Source: Bdellovibrionota bacterium (lineage in GTDB: Bacteria > Bdellovibrionota > Bdellovibrionia > Bdellovibrionales > JAEYZS01). Taken from it: 64,000 nt of DNA. How positions within the stretch are numbered: position 1 is the first letter of the stretch; every line of letters starts with the position of its first letter. This document shows, in pieces, positions 9,266-16,905 of the stretch. The stretch is taken from the NCBI GenBank assembly GCA_040386775.1, contig JAZKEU010000018.1:1-64000 (forward strand). Reading direction: 5' to 3'. Below the pieces are notes generated by a model that ran no database searches, was not told the origin of the DNA, and worked only from the letters and a program-made list of their open reading frames with translations. A program made the position numbers and the translations under genes.

Positions 9266-9319
9266 ACATATTGTTCTATTAAAAGAACAATATGTTTTAA
9301 AATGACATATTGTTCTATT
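9266..9319 (+). promoter_or_regulatory. Inverted repeat plus half-site overlapping a likely DoxX promoter
   Basis: A 12-bp inverted repeat (acatattgttct at 9266-9277, complement at 9284-9295) is followed by a second copy of its left arm at 9305-9319. That copy overlaps a candidate -35 box TTGTTC (9310-9315), which lies 16 bases before GATAAT (9332-9337). Another palindrome, gcattca-tg-tgaatgc, lies at 9348-9363. The arrangement fits a repressor different from the TetR array. Confidence 0.55.
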
Positions 9320-9389
9320 TTTAAAAGTAACGATAATAACGTCATAGGCATTCATGTGAATGCAACAAACCTAATGAAAGGGGTTATAT

Positions 9390-9764
9390 ATGAAAACAAA
9401 AGCAATAATCGGAGCAAGAATAGTACTCGGACTCATATTTTTTGTGTTCGGACTTAACGGGTTCTTCAATTTCTTGCCGGCACCGCCACTCGAAGGCAAA
9501 GGTTTAGAGTTTATTATGGCTTTAGCAAACACGGGCTATATGTTTCCAATAATTAAGGGAACAGAAGTTGTAGCTGGAGCATTGTTGCTTTCAGGAATTG
9601 CGGTTCCCTTTGCATTGGTGATATTGGCTCCGATCGCGTTGAACATATTTTTGTTCCACACAATCTTGGCTCCTGCTCCCGCATTACCATTGATCATCTT
9701 GGCTTTAGGATTATTCCTAGCTTGGAATGAAAAAGAGAAATTTGCACAGCTCTTCAGAAAATAA
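9390..9764 (+). CDS. DoxX-family small membrane protein
   Basis: A 124-residue inner-membrane protein with four predicted transmembrane helices, of the DoxX/DoxD-like superfamily. The N-terminal helix (residues about 7-28) is followed by a GFFNFLP loop and then three hydrophobic segments. Members are often linked to redox or thiol stress, but a precise activity is not established. A ribosome site (GAAAGGGG) precedes the ATG. The pirin gene follows 50 bases downstream on the same strand, so they may share a transcript and respond to the palindromes upstream. Confidence 0.8.
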   Translation: MKTKAIIGARIVLGLIFFVFGLNGFFNFLPAPPLEGKGLEFIMALANTGYMFPIIKGTEVVAGALLLSGIAVPFALVILAPIALNIFLFHTILAPAPALPLIILALGLFLAWNEKEKFAQLFRK

Positions 9765-9814
9765 ATCTTTAGAAAATAAAAAAGTGCAAAATAATGAAAC
9801 CAAACGAGGTGTTT

Positions 9815-10513
9815 ATGTATTACTTAAGAAAAGCAAACGACAGAGGTCACATTGATCATGGATGGTTAGACACTTATCATACGTTCTCATTTGGTGACTA
9901 CTATGATCCTAAGCATATGGGTTTTAGGGCTCTGAGAGTTATCAATGAAGATACGGTGGCAGGTGGAATTGGATTTCCTATGCACGGGCACAAAGATATG
10001 GAAATCGTAACCTATGTCACCGAAGGAGCTCTTCAGCATGAAGATACGTTAGGAACATTTTCCGTGATTGAGCCTGGCGAACTTCAAAGAATGAGCGCAG
10101 GCACTGGTATTAAGCATTCGGAAATGAATGCGGATGAAAAGAAGCCTGTTCATCTTTTGCAAATTTGGTTAATGACCGAGAAGGAAGGAATTCCTCCAAG
10201 TTATGATCAAGTGAGTTTTAAAAAGAAAGCAGAGAAAGAAAAATTCTTTTTGATTGGGTCTAAAGTAGGAGCTGAGGATGCAGTGAGTATCCACCAAGAT
10301 GTAAAGATCTATCGCGGTCAATACAGTCTGGGTGAGGGAATGAGTTTTGATATTCCCAAGAATCGCCATGCCTGGATCCAAGTAGTAAAAGGTGATGTGA
10401 GAGTGAATGATCAAGATCTCTCACGAGGAGATGGTTTGGGAATTAGTGATATGACTAAACTTGAAATAAAATCCTTAAAAGATTCTGAATTCCTACTCTT
10501 TGATTTGCCTTAA
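9815..10513 (+). CDS. Pirin family (YhhW-like) bicupin protein
   Basis: A pirin-like bicupin iron protein; some relatives have quercetinase activity. The N-terminal cupin carries HGWLDTYHTFSFGDYY, FPMHGHKDMEIVTYV and the later GIKHSEMN, which supply the metal-binding His and Glu residues. I chose the ATG at 9815 rather than the in-frame ATG at 9794: it has a good GAGG ribosome site, and family members begin close to MxYLRxAxDRG. The stop overlaps the stop of the convergent LysR gene by 4 bases. Confidence 0.88.
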   Translation: MYYLRKANDRGHIDHGWLDTYHTFSFGDYYDPKHMGFRALRVINEDTVAGGIGFPMHGHKDMEIVTYVTEGALQHEDTLGTFSVIEPGELQRMSAGTGIKHSEMNADEKKPVHLLQIWLMTEKEGIPPSYDQVSFKKKAEKEKFFLIGSKVGAEDAVSIHQDVKIYRGQYSLGEGMSFDIPKNRHAWIQVVKGDVRVNDQDLSRGDGLGISDMTKLEIKSLKDSEFLLFDLP

Positions 10514-11412
10514 TTGAAGTGGTTTTTGTGGGTTTCTATGAAATCCATGAAGGCTTTCATTTTTGGTGTTGTGAATTTTCTTGAAGGATATACTAGAGAA
10601 AGATCTCTTTCGGGTGCATTCCACTCTGGTAGAATGTGAATGATTTCTTCTCGGCCTTTTTCGCTCTGGCATTCTTCAAAAAATACCAGCTCAGGCATAA
10701 AGCCAATTCCCAATCCGTTGATGACGCCTTCTCTAATGGCCGTAAAATTATTAGCTATATATTTTCCATCCACATTCACGTCGGCGATTTGAGATTTGTT
10801 TGTGAGGGACCAAGTGTTCCATAGTTGTCTATGGCTAAAGAGAATGCAGTTGTGTTTTGCAAGGTCTTGCGGAGATTTTGGTGTGCCGTTTATTTCTAGA
10901 TATTCTTTTGAAGCAAAAAGGCCTACACGTACAACTCCGAATCTCTTAGCAATGTAAGTAGAGTCTTCGCTGGATCCAATTCTTAGAGCCAAATCTACAT
11001 TGTCTTTGATGAGATCTACGCGATCATTTGTAAGTATGGTTTCAAGTTTAATTTTAGGGTATTGTTGCAAGAATTTAGGAAGTAAGTATCGCACAAAGAA
11101 ATACCCAATTTCCACAGACATAGTCACACGCAAAAGCCCTTGCGGAATGGCTTGAAGGCTGCTCACAATAGATTCAGCATCGCCAATTTTATCTAAAGCT
11201 TTTTTGCATTCTTCGTAATAGATATGGCCAGCTTCGGTGAGTGAAAGCGTTCTGGTGGTTCTTTGCAGAAGTCGAATAGAAAGTCTTTCTTCTAGTGAAG
11301 CAATCTTTCTAGAGAGATTAGATTTTGGAACGCCGAGGTGTTCAGCTGCTCTAGAGTAGCTTTTGAACTCTACAACTTTGGTAAACGCGAGAACCTCGTT
11401 TAAATCACTCAT
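10510..11412 (-). CDS. LysR-family transcriptional regulator
   Basis: A LysR-type regulator of normal length (300 residues). The N-terminal winged HTH (residues about 4-62) includes SYSRAAEHLGVPKSNLSRKI and the typical RLLQRTTRTLSLTEAG. The C-terminal PBP2-like ligand domain resembles the CrgA/AaeR group. The ATG at 11412 is preferred because it overlaps the preceding stop (ATGA), which implies coupling to the Ppx/GppA-like gene. The target is unknown; the convergent pirin gene and the DoxX gene are candidates by position. Confidence 0.92.
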   Translation of the reverse strand: MSDLNEVLAFTKVVEFKSYSRAAEHLGVPKSNLSRKIASLEERLSIRLLQRTTRTLSLTEAGHIYYEECKKALDKIGDAESIVSSLQAIPQGLLRVTMSVEIGYFFVRYLLPKFLQQYPKIKLETILTNDRVDLIKDNVDLALRIGSSEDSTYIAKRFGVVRVGLFASKEYLEINGTPKSPQDLAKHNCILFSHRQLWNTWSLTNKSQIADVNVDGKYIANNFTAIREGVINGLGIGFMPELVFFEECQSEKGREEIIHILPEWNAPERDLSLVYPSRKFTTPKMKAFMDFIETHKNHFN

Positions 11413-12488
11413 GGTGCCCAATATTTATCGTTAAGTAAAAGGCCATCTGCCATATTTACCTTTGCAGTTTTGATTTCAAAAATATTTAAAGCTTTCATAA
11501 ATCCATAAACCAAAGCTAAATTTGTAACATCTGTTTCTACATATCTAGAATTTCCAAGATCGTTGTCTGTTTTTCCGATCTTGGAGTTTAAAGTCTTTTC
11601 CACATCTCCGATGGTGTAAGTGTCTTTTTCTCCTGTAGGATCAATTTGATTTCTCAGGCTGTAGTAATGAACTCCGCCAATACCTAGAACTTTAGCATCT
11701 TTTGAAATCTGTAAGAAATCTTTGATCTCTCTTTTCACCGTTTTGAGAGCAATGCTCTCCGCATATTCGACAGCAAGTTTAGCTTGATAAGAATTGATGG
11801 GATTGGGAGATCTGCCACCTTGTCTTTTTATTTTCTTTAGAATGTAATCTTTAAAAGATACAGCGCCTAACTTTCCTTCGTAAATGAGAAAGCGTTCTTT
11901 TCCGTTGTACTTGATGATTTGTTGGCTTGATCCGCCGATGTCCCAAATGATGGTGTTCTCAGGTGTGGAGCCCAGGCTTTCTGCGGATCCATAGAATCCG
12001 AGTAATGCTTCTTCTCCTTGAGAAATAATTCGTGGGTTGATCCACAATTCAACATTTACTCTTTCAATAAATTTTTGGCCATTTTTTGCTTCTCTAAAGG
12101 CAGCAGTTGCTACAGCCACGTATTCTTTTGGGGAGAATTTTTGAGCTTCTGTTTTTAGCATTCTTAAGGTTGCGATAGCGTCAGTCATGAACTGCTCTGA
12201 GAAATTGTCGTTCTTGGACTTGATGAGATCTTCTTTAAAATCAATTTTTTCTTCGCGTTCCAATAAAACTTCTAAAATCTTATTTTTGCAGCTATCAACC
12301 TTTGCTACTTTAACTCTTGTGGCTCCTGACCCAATGTCAAAGGCAGCTCTGATTGTATTGCATTCCTTTTTTTCAGCAGTAAAAACGTTTCCAATTTTTT
12401 GAGTAGCAGAACAACCTGTAATTAATGATCCGGACAACAAAGTTATGAACAACAGAACAGTAGATAATCGAGTTGAGAATGAGCGCAT
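11409..12488 (-). CDS. Ppx/GppA-like phosphatase with a lipoprotein signal (exported)
   Basis: A member of the Ppx/GppA family (exopolyphosphatase / pppGpp phosphohydrolase; actin-like ATPase fold). It shows the five usual motifs: DIGSGATR (51-58), TAAFREAKNG, SQGEEALLGFYG with the likely catalytic Glu, DIGGSSQQ (183-190) and NMADGLLL. The usual DIGGGSxE motif is altered to DIGGSSQQ. Unlike the cytoplasmic enzymes it starts with a lipoprotein signal peptide (lipobox ITGC, Cys26), so it should sit in the periplasm, where polyphosphate and pppGpp are not normal substrates. It is the first gene of a two-gene unit with lysR. The family call is strong; the substrate is unknown. Confidence 0.85.
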   Translation of the reverse strand: MRSFSTRLSTVLLFITLLSGSLITGCSATQKIGNVFTAEKKECNTIRAAFDIGSGATRVKVAKVDSCKNKILEVLLEREEKIDFKEDLIKSKNDNFSEQFMTDAIATLRMLKTEAQKFSPKEYVAVATAAFREAKNGQKFIERVNVELWINPRIISQGEEALLGFYGSAESLGSTPENTIIWDIGGSSQQIIKYNGKERFLIYEGKLGAVSFKDYILKKIKRQGGRSPNPINSYQAKLAVEYAESIALKTVKREIKDFLQISKDAKVLGIGGVHYYSLRNQIDPTGEKDTYTIGDVEKTLNSKIGKTDNDLGNSRYVETDVTNLALVYGFMKALNIFEIKTAKVNMADGLLLNDKYWAP

Positions 12489-12560
12489 ATTTTCCTCCGG
12501 TTGGTCTATAATTATGAATATTGTTGATTATAAGGTCAATGAATAGGATAAACATAAGTG

Positions 12561-13154
12561 ATGACGAAAAAATTATTTCCAACTTTAATTTATGAGTCCA
12601 AACTCCCATCGTCGGTGAGCTTGAATAAGCAGCTTTTAAAAGAGATCGAATATTATCAGCAAACGGATGACGCGGGCAGATCTTGGTCTAAGGAAAATTA
12701 CAGAGGTGGCTATACTTCGTACAGCTCCATCACAAATTTGCATCAACTCTCACCAACATTTGAAGAGTTAGAAAAACATTTGAACAGGCATGTGAAAAAA
12801 TTCGTTAAAGAATTGGATTTTGATCTTAACGGCAGAAAGCTTAAGATGACTACGTGTTGGATCAACGTGATGCCACAAAACACCTATCATCCTCTACACA
12901 TTCACCCACTTTGTACATTGAGTGGGACTTATTATGTGAAGGTCCCAAATAAAACGAGCAGTCTAAAAATTGAAGATACGAAGATGGCTTACTTAATGTC
13001 TTCTCCGCCGAGGAAAAAAGATGATTACTATTATCATTTTAAACCTAAGGCGGGAGACCTCATTATGTTTGAGAGTTGGGTGAGGCACGAAGTTCCACCG
13101 AATCCGGCAAAAGAAAATAGAATCAGCATCAGTTTCAATTACGAATGGATATAA
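12561..13154 (+). CDS. Putative 2OG-Fe(II) oxygenase (PF13759-type)
   Basis: A cytoplasmic protein of the putative 2-oxoglutarate/Fe(II) oxygenase family 2OG-FeII_Oxy_5. The double-stranded beta-helix core shows YHPLHIHPLCTLSGTYYV for the first iron and substrate region. Near the C terminus are PGDLIMFESWVRHEV-like residues (here KAGDLIMF then VRHEV) and the RISISFN motif, whose Arg would hold 2-oxoglutarate. Relatives are often near peptide-modifying or phage genes, but the substrate is unknown. A GTG at 12558 is an equally close alternative start. It diverges from the Ppx/GppA-like gene. Confidence 0.75.
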   Translation: MTKKLFPTLIYESKLPSSVSLNKQLLKEIEYYQQTDDAGRSWSKENYRGGYTSYSSITNLHQLSPTFEELEKHLNRHVKKFVKELDFDLNGRKLKMTTCWINVMPQNTYHPLHIHPLCTLSGTYYVKVPNKTSSLKIEDTKMAYLMSSPPRKKDDYYYHFKPKAGDLIMFESWVRHEVPPNPAKENRISISFNYEWI

Positions 13155-13175
13155 CCAACAACTAAAGGATCGCTT

Positions 13176-13796
13176 ATGAAGTTTTTATTGTTAGCAGCAT
13201 CGTTAATCCTCACTTCTTGTATGAGTTTGAGTTTAGATCATTCGACTTTACCGCAGACTGGAGCGGCGGGCAGAATCAACAGAGAGATGATTTCTGGAGA
13301 ACCTAAATCAGGTCTTCGTGAAATCAGTTATAAAAGGCAATTCACCAGAAGTGTGCAAGGAGCGGAAGATACTGTTCGTGTTATGCTTTTTGTTGATCCA
13401 TATTTAAAATTGAATGCCAGAGTTCAAGCGGAAGACGACGGAAAACAAAAAGGCTACACGCAAGGTCAAATTGATGAAGAGTTCCAAAGAATTTATGTGA
13501 ACAATATGAAGTCTTGGGTACAGACAAAAACTTGTTTCGATTTTGAAATCAACTCCAACACCAAAGAATCTCTGAACGGTTGGGATGTGCAATTAAAGTC
13601 TGTAGCTGATGGAGCAACTTATGATGTGGATGTTAAATTCGCAAAAGAACATCTCGCTGGAAAAGGTTTACTCAAGTGGTTCCAATTCACAGGAATCATG
13701 TGCACAAAAGAAAGAGTCGAGCCAGCGTTAGGTTTAGAAATGACCCTCACCCCAAGGTACCGCCAAAACAAAACTATCATTTTAAAATGGGAGTAG
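13176..13796 (+). CDS. Lipoprotein of unknown function
   Basis: Unknown function. A 206-residue protein with a clear lipoprotein signal peptide and lipobox LTSC (Cys15), and an AAAGGA ribosome site. The mature part looks like a mixed beta/alpha domain without a recognised motif, with two cysteines (C113 and C169 regions). The next gene starts one base after its stop, so the two are very likely one operon, which places this lipoprotein with an exported hydrolase. Confidence 0.75.
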   Translation: MKFLLLAASLILTSCMSLSLDHSTLPQTGAAGRINREMISGEPKSGLREISYKRQFTRSVQGAEDTVRVMLFVDPYLKLNARVQAEDDGKQKGYTQGQIDEEFQRIYVNNMKSWVQTKTCFDFEINSNTKESLNGWDVQLKSVADGATYDVDVKFAKEHLAGKGLLKWFQFTGIMCTKERVEPALGLEMTLTPRYRQNKTIILKWE

Positions 13797-13797
13797 T

Positions 13798-14643
13798 ATG
13801 CTGATTTTTCTAATTGCCTTATTATTAAATAATGCCCATGCTGAAAAAATAAATCCTATCGGCACTGACACTCATATGCACGTGCAAGGACCGAAGCCGG
13901 AATTTGGAGATATGGATTATGGCGCGGGAAGAGCGCTGTTTGCGGTTGAGAGTTCAGGCTTAAATAGAGCAATCATTATCTCCAATGGATATTATTCGGC
14001 GATCACCGAAAAAGAAGCTCAAACAGAAAATACTTACATCGCGGTAGAGACGAAGAAGAATCCCAAAAGATTGGTAGGTGCTTGTTCAATTAATCCTAAG
14101 ACTAGCTGGGCTGCGCAAGAATTAAAAAGATGTAAGAATTCTGGTTTGAAAGTTTTAAAACTTCATTTGGTAGCTTCGGGAATTGATTTAAAAAATAAAA
14201 AAGACATAGAATCTTTGCAAAATATTTTAAAATTAGCAGAAGAGGAGAAATTTACGGTATTAGTTCATGGTAACTATCCTTTCGAAACGCGTGATACAGA
14301 AATCGCGATTTTTATCAAAACGATAAATGATTTTTCTAAAGTTAAATTTATTATTGCTCACGCCATGGGAAAAGATTTTGAGCATTTAATAAAAATTAAT
14401 AATCCAAATGTGCTTTTTGAAATTTCTGCTATCGTTGTGCAAAGAATAAAAAGTGACAGGAAGCAAGAGTTTGTAAACACAATTAGGAAAATAGGTATTG
14501 ATAAATTTTTGTTCGGTTCTGACTGGCCTGTCATACATCCTTCTGAAACCATTTATGCTTTAAAGCAATTTCCTTTTTCTGAGGAAGAATTGAAAAAAAT
14601 TACGATCACAAATGCTTCTCAACTAAATTATCTATTTCAATAG
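13798..14643 (+). CDS. Exported amidohydrolase-family (amidohydrolase_2) protein
   Basis: A TIM-barrel metal-dependent hydrolase of the amidohydrolase_2 family (PF04909), which includes decarboxylases and lactonases. The expected metal ligands are visible: DTHMH near residue 23, a His in VLVHGNYP, another in FIIAHAMG, and the Asp in FGSDWP. A short signal peptide (MLIFLIALLLNNAHA) precedes the barrel, so it is predicted to be periplasmic, unlike most relatives. It is the second gene of an operon with the lipoprotein upstream. The substrate is unknown. Confidence 0.85.
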   Translation: MLIFLIALLLNNAHAEKINPIGTDTHMHVQGPKPEFGDMDYGAGRALFAVESSGLNRAIIISNGYYSAITEKEAQTENTYIAVETKKNPKRLVGACSINPKTSWAAQELKRCKNSGLKVLKLHLVASGIDLKNKKDIESLQNILKLAEEEKFTVLVHGNYPFETRDTEIAIFIKTINDFSKVKFIIAHAMGKDFEHLIKINNPNVLFEISAIVVQRIKSDRKQEFVNTIRKIGIDKFLFGSDWPVIHPSETIYALKQFPFSEEELKKITITNASQLNYLFQ

Positions 14644-14676
14644 TATGAATTTCGGACTTTAATCCGGAATTCATAC
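14643..14676 (+). terminator. 14-bp hairpin directly after the amidohydrolase stop
   Basis: Positions 14643-14656 pair with 14663-14676 (one G-U pair) around the loop ctttaa. Only a weak T-rich stretch follows (atttctata), so it may be a terminator or an mRNA 3-prime stabiliser. Confidence 0.6.
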
Positions 14677-14753
14677 ATTTCTATAATTTAAATCAAATGT
14701 ATTCATTTTAAAGCTTGGTATGGCTTTGCATTCTTCTATTTATTCTTAATAAC

Positions 14754-14782
14754 TTGAAATTACAACTTAAATGTTGTAGTAT
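14754..14782 (+). promoter_or_regulatory. hicAB promoter with embedded operator palindrome
   Basis: A TTGAAA box (14754-14759) lies 17 bases before TAGTAT (14777-14782). The inverted repeat TACAAC-TTAAAT-GTTGTA (14761-14778) fills the spacer and touches the -10 box. A repressor bound there would block RNA polymerase. The natural candidate is HicB, whose C terminus is an HTH domain. Confidence 0.65.
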
Positions 14783-14794
14783 GGAGAAATATTT

Positions 14795-14983
14795 GTGCCT
14801 TTATCAGGAAAAGAGCTTGTTTGGTTATTATTAAAAAATGGATGGCAATTTAGCCGAATTAATGGAAGTCATCATATTTTAAAAAAAGATGGAATTGCGA
14901 TATCGATTCCAGTTCATGGAAGTAAGGCATTAGGCAAAGGCATAGAACAAAAAATTTTAAAGCAAGCAGGATTAAAAAAATGA
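14795..14983 (+). CDS. hicA: HicA-type mRNA interferase toxin
   Basis: The toxin of a type II HicAB toxin-antitoxin pair; HicA toxins bind and cut mRNA. It is a 62-residue dsRBD-like protein with the family core LSGKELVWLLLKNGW and GSHHILKK; the His in that motif (His26/27) is the catalytic residue. It starts at a GTG with GGAG upstream. The antitoxin ATG overlaps its stop (ATGA). If the promoter at 14754-14782 is used, the leader would be only a few bases long. Confidence 0.9.
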   Translation: MPLSGKELVWLLLKNGWQFSRINGSHHILKKDGIAISIPVHGSKALGKGIEQKILKQAGLKK

Positions 14984-15405
14984 TGTATTATTATGCGAAG
15001 ATTACAAAGCAGTCTGATAAAAAATATTTGGTGGAGTTTCCAGAGGTAGAAGGTTGTTTTACGGAAGGTGATTCTTTAAAAGAGGCTTTATTTTCGGCTA
15101 AAGAGGCTTTAGACGGAGTGTTGGCTGTTCGTTGCGATTATAATTTGGATATACAGCCTTCAAAGTCGTATAAGAAAAAAAACTACTACCCCATTGAAGT
15201 GGACTTGAAAATTGCCTTCGCAATTTCTTTAAGATCAATGAGAATGAAAAAGGGGTTGAGTCAATCGGCTATTGCTAAAAAATTAGGAATTTCCCAGCAA
15301 GCCTATGCAAAACTTGAGAGCCCCACGAGCAATCCTTCCTTAGAAACTATCAAAAGAATTTCTATAGCCTTTGACGCCAAACTGGATTTAAAACTTGTTT
15401 CCTAA
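14980..15405 (+). CDS. hicB: HicB antitoxin with Xre-type DNA-binding domain
   Basis: The antitoxin that neutralises HicA and probably represses the operon. The N-terminal half is the HicB partial RNase H-like fold (YLVEFPEVEGCFTEGDSLKEA then LFSAKEALDG). The C-terminal half (about residues 80-135) is a helix-turn-helix of the Xre/Cro type (KGLSQSAIAKKLGISQQAYA). This matches the HicB subgroup with an HTH rather than a ribbon-helix-helix tail. The stop overlaps that of the convergent murI by 4 bases. Confidence 0.92.
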   Translation: MMYYYAKITKQSDKKYLVEFPEVEGCFTEGDSLKEALFSAKEALDGVLAVRCDYNLDIQPSKSYKKKNYYPIEVDLKIAFAISLRSMRMKKGLSQSAIAKKLGISQQAYAKLESPTSNPSLETIKRISIAFDAKLDLKLVS

Positions 15406-16193
15406 AGTTGAATGATGATTCCGAGGGAATCTTTGAAATCGTTTAGGGCGACTTCGGTGACGGATTTTGGATCGGTGAAAATCCATTCTATTTCGAATCC
15501 TTGTTTTTCATTTTTGAAAGTGAGATTTTCGTCTTTGATATAATCTGCAATGACTTTTGCGGAATTGACAATTGTCCAACCAGGAAGTGCCTTTTCAAAT
15601 ACACTTTGTGCCCAAGGATAGTGCGTGCATGCTAAGAGAGCGACGCCCGGTACTTTGTCGTCTATATAATTCTTTACGTACTCTTTAAGTGTCTCGAGTA
15701 AGATGGGGTGATTGACCCATCCTTCTTCGATCATGGGTACCGCGAGCGGACATGCTTGCTCAGAGATTTCATTGAACTGAATATGTTTTCTGACTTCTCG
15801 AGAATAAATCTGACTGTTCACCGTAGCCTTAGTTCCTAAAATTAAGATCCTTCTATCTTGAGAATATTCTAGATGATTAAAAGAATAAACTACAGCCTGT
15901 ACACCAGGTTCCACGACTCCAAAAACGGGAATGGTATTGAGTTCGTTCTTGAAAATATTCAAAGCAAGTGACGAAGCCGTGTTGCAGGCAACCACGAGCA
16001 TATCAAGTCCGCGATGCTTGAAATGTCCGGTGACTTCTCGGCAGAGAGATCTGATTTTTTCAGGAGTCTTGGTTCCATAGGGGACATTGGCCGTATCGCC
16101 AACGTAAACATACTGAGCATTGGGGAATGCTTTGATCAGTTCTTTCAAAACTGTCATGCCACCGATTCCAGAATCAAAAATGCCGATCTTCAT
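15402..16193 (-). CDS. murI: Glutamate racemase
   Basis: Converts L- to D-glutamate in the cytoplasm to supply peptidoglycan synthesis. The 263-residue protein has normal length. It shows the N-terminal FDSGIGGMTVL with Asp7-Ser8, the first catalytic cysteine in VVACNTAS (Cys70) and the second in LLACTHYP (Cys189). Its ATG overlaps the stop of the membrane protein gene upstream, so the two are probably cotranscribed. No anomaly was seen. Confidence 0.97.
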   Translation of the reverse strand: MKIGIFDSGIGGMTVLKELIKAFPNAQYVYVGDTANVPYGTKTPEKIRSLCREVTGHFKHRGLDMLVVACNTASSLALNIFKNELNTIPVFGVVEPGVQAVVYSFNHLEYSQDRRILILGTKATVNSQIYSREVRKHIQFNEISEQACPLAVPMIEEGWVNHPILLETLKEYVKNYIDDKVPGVALLACTHYPWAQSVFEKALPGWTIVNSAKVIADYIKDENLTFKNEKQGFEIEWIFTDPKSVTEVALNDFKDSLGIIIQL

Positions 16194-16720
16194 GTTTTAT
16201 CCTGACGCTGAGCCATTAGAGAGTTGGTGTATTCCGAAATGATATTAGCAATTTCTTGTGGAGTTTTGTCGATGGCGTGAATTGGAATTTTAATTGGAGT
16301 TCCTAGTTTTTTGTAATTCGAAAGCATCGGAATTCTTCTATAAAATTTTTGTTTTTTTAAATACGAAGCAGGGTCGGTGATATAAATTAAAATGTACTTT
16401 AGAAAAAATATTTTCATGAACTTTACAGAGACGATTTCATTCCAGGAGAATTTTTGCACGTTCATCTGGCTCATATTTTCTTCAATACCTTGAGAGTTCA
16501 GTTTTAAGCCTGTTTTTTTAAAGAGCATATACGTCTGCCAAATTAATGGAATACTCAGCACAATCGTTAGATACAAGTCCAGTTGATCGTACCAGCCGGG
16601 CATTTTGGGAATCATATCGGACTCTGGGATACAGAGAAGGCCAAAAATTAAAAATAGATTTATTAAGAATCCAAAAATTTTATGCTTGAGGTTTTCCTGT
16701 ATGTACACATCATTAATCAT
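16190..16720 (-). CDS. Predicted two-TM membrane protein (STM3941-like)
   Basis: A 176-residue protein with two transmembrane helices (about 14-31 and 48-66), followed by a cytoplasmic domain with the pattern SWNEIVSVKF, ILIYITDP and IKIPIHAIDKTPQEI. This resembles the PH-like STM3941 group, whose role is unknown. It overlaps murI by 4 bases and would be the first gene of that unit. The family call is tentative. Confidence 0.6.
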   Translation of the reverse strand: MINDVYIQENLKHKIFGFLINLFLIFGLLCIPESDMIPKMPGWYDQLDLYLTIVLSIPLIWQTYMLFKKTGLKLNSQGIEENMSQMNVQKFSWNEIVSVKFMKIFFLKYILIYITDPASYLKKQKFYRRIPMLSNYKKLGTPIKIPIHAIDKTPQEIANIISEYTNSLMAQRQDKT

Positions 16721-16905
16721 GCAGATTGAATCTCTCTGGATTCGAGAAGACGGTCAAGGTTCTTTTCATAAGTACGGCCAACATTAACTATAACCATCTC
16801 TTATAATTACCGCCAAGAAGAGCATCTTTTTTTCAAAAGGTAGGTTTTAGCTGATGGGTGGGATTATGCCATGTATATTCTTATTTTCAAACAGTGTGGG
16901 GCCAA

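Noticed and set aside
13176-13300. LPQTG in the lipoprotein, resembling a sortase sorting signal
   Set aside because: It lies near the N terminus of a Gram-negative lipoprotein without the following hydrophobic and basic tail, so it is chance.
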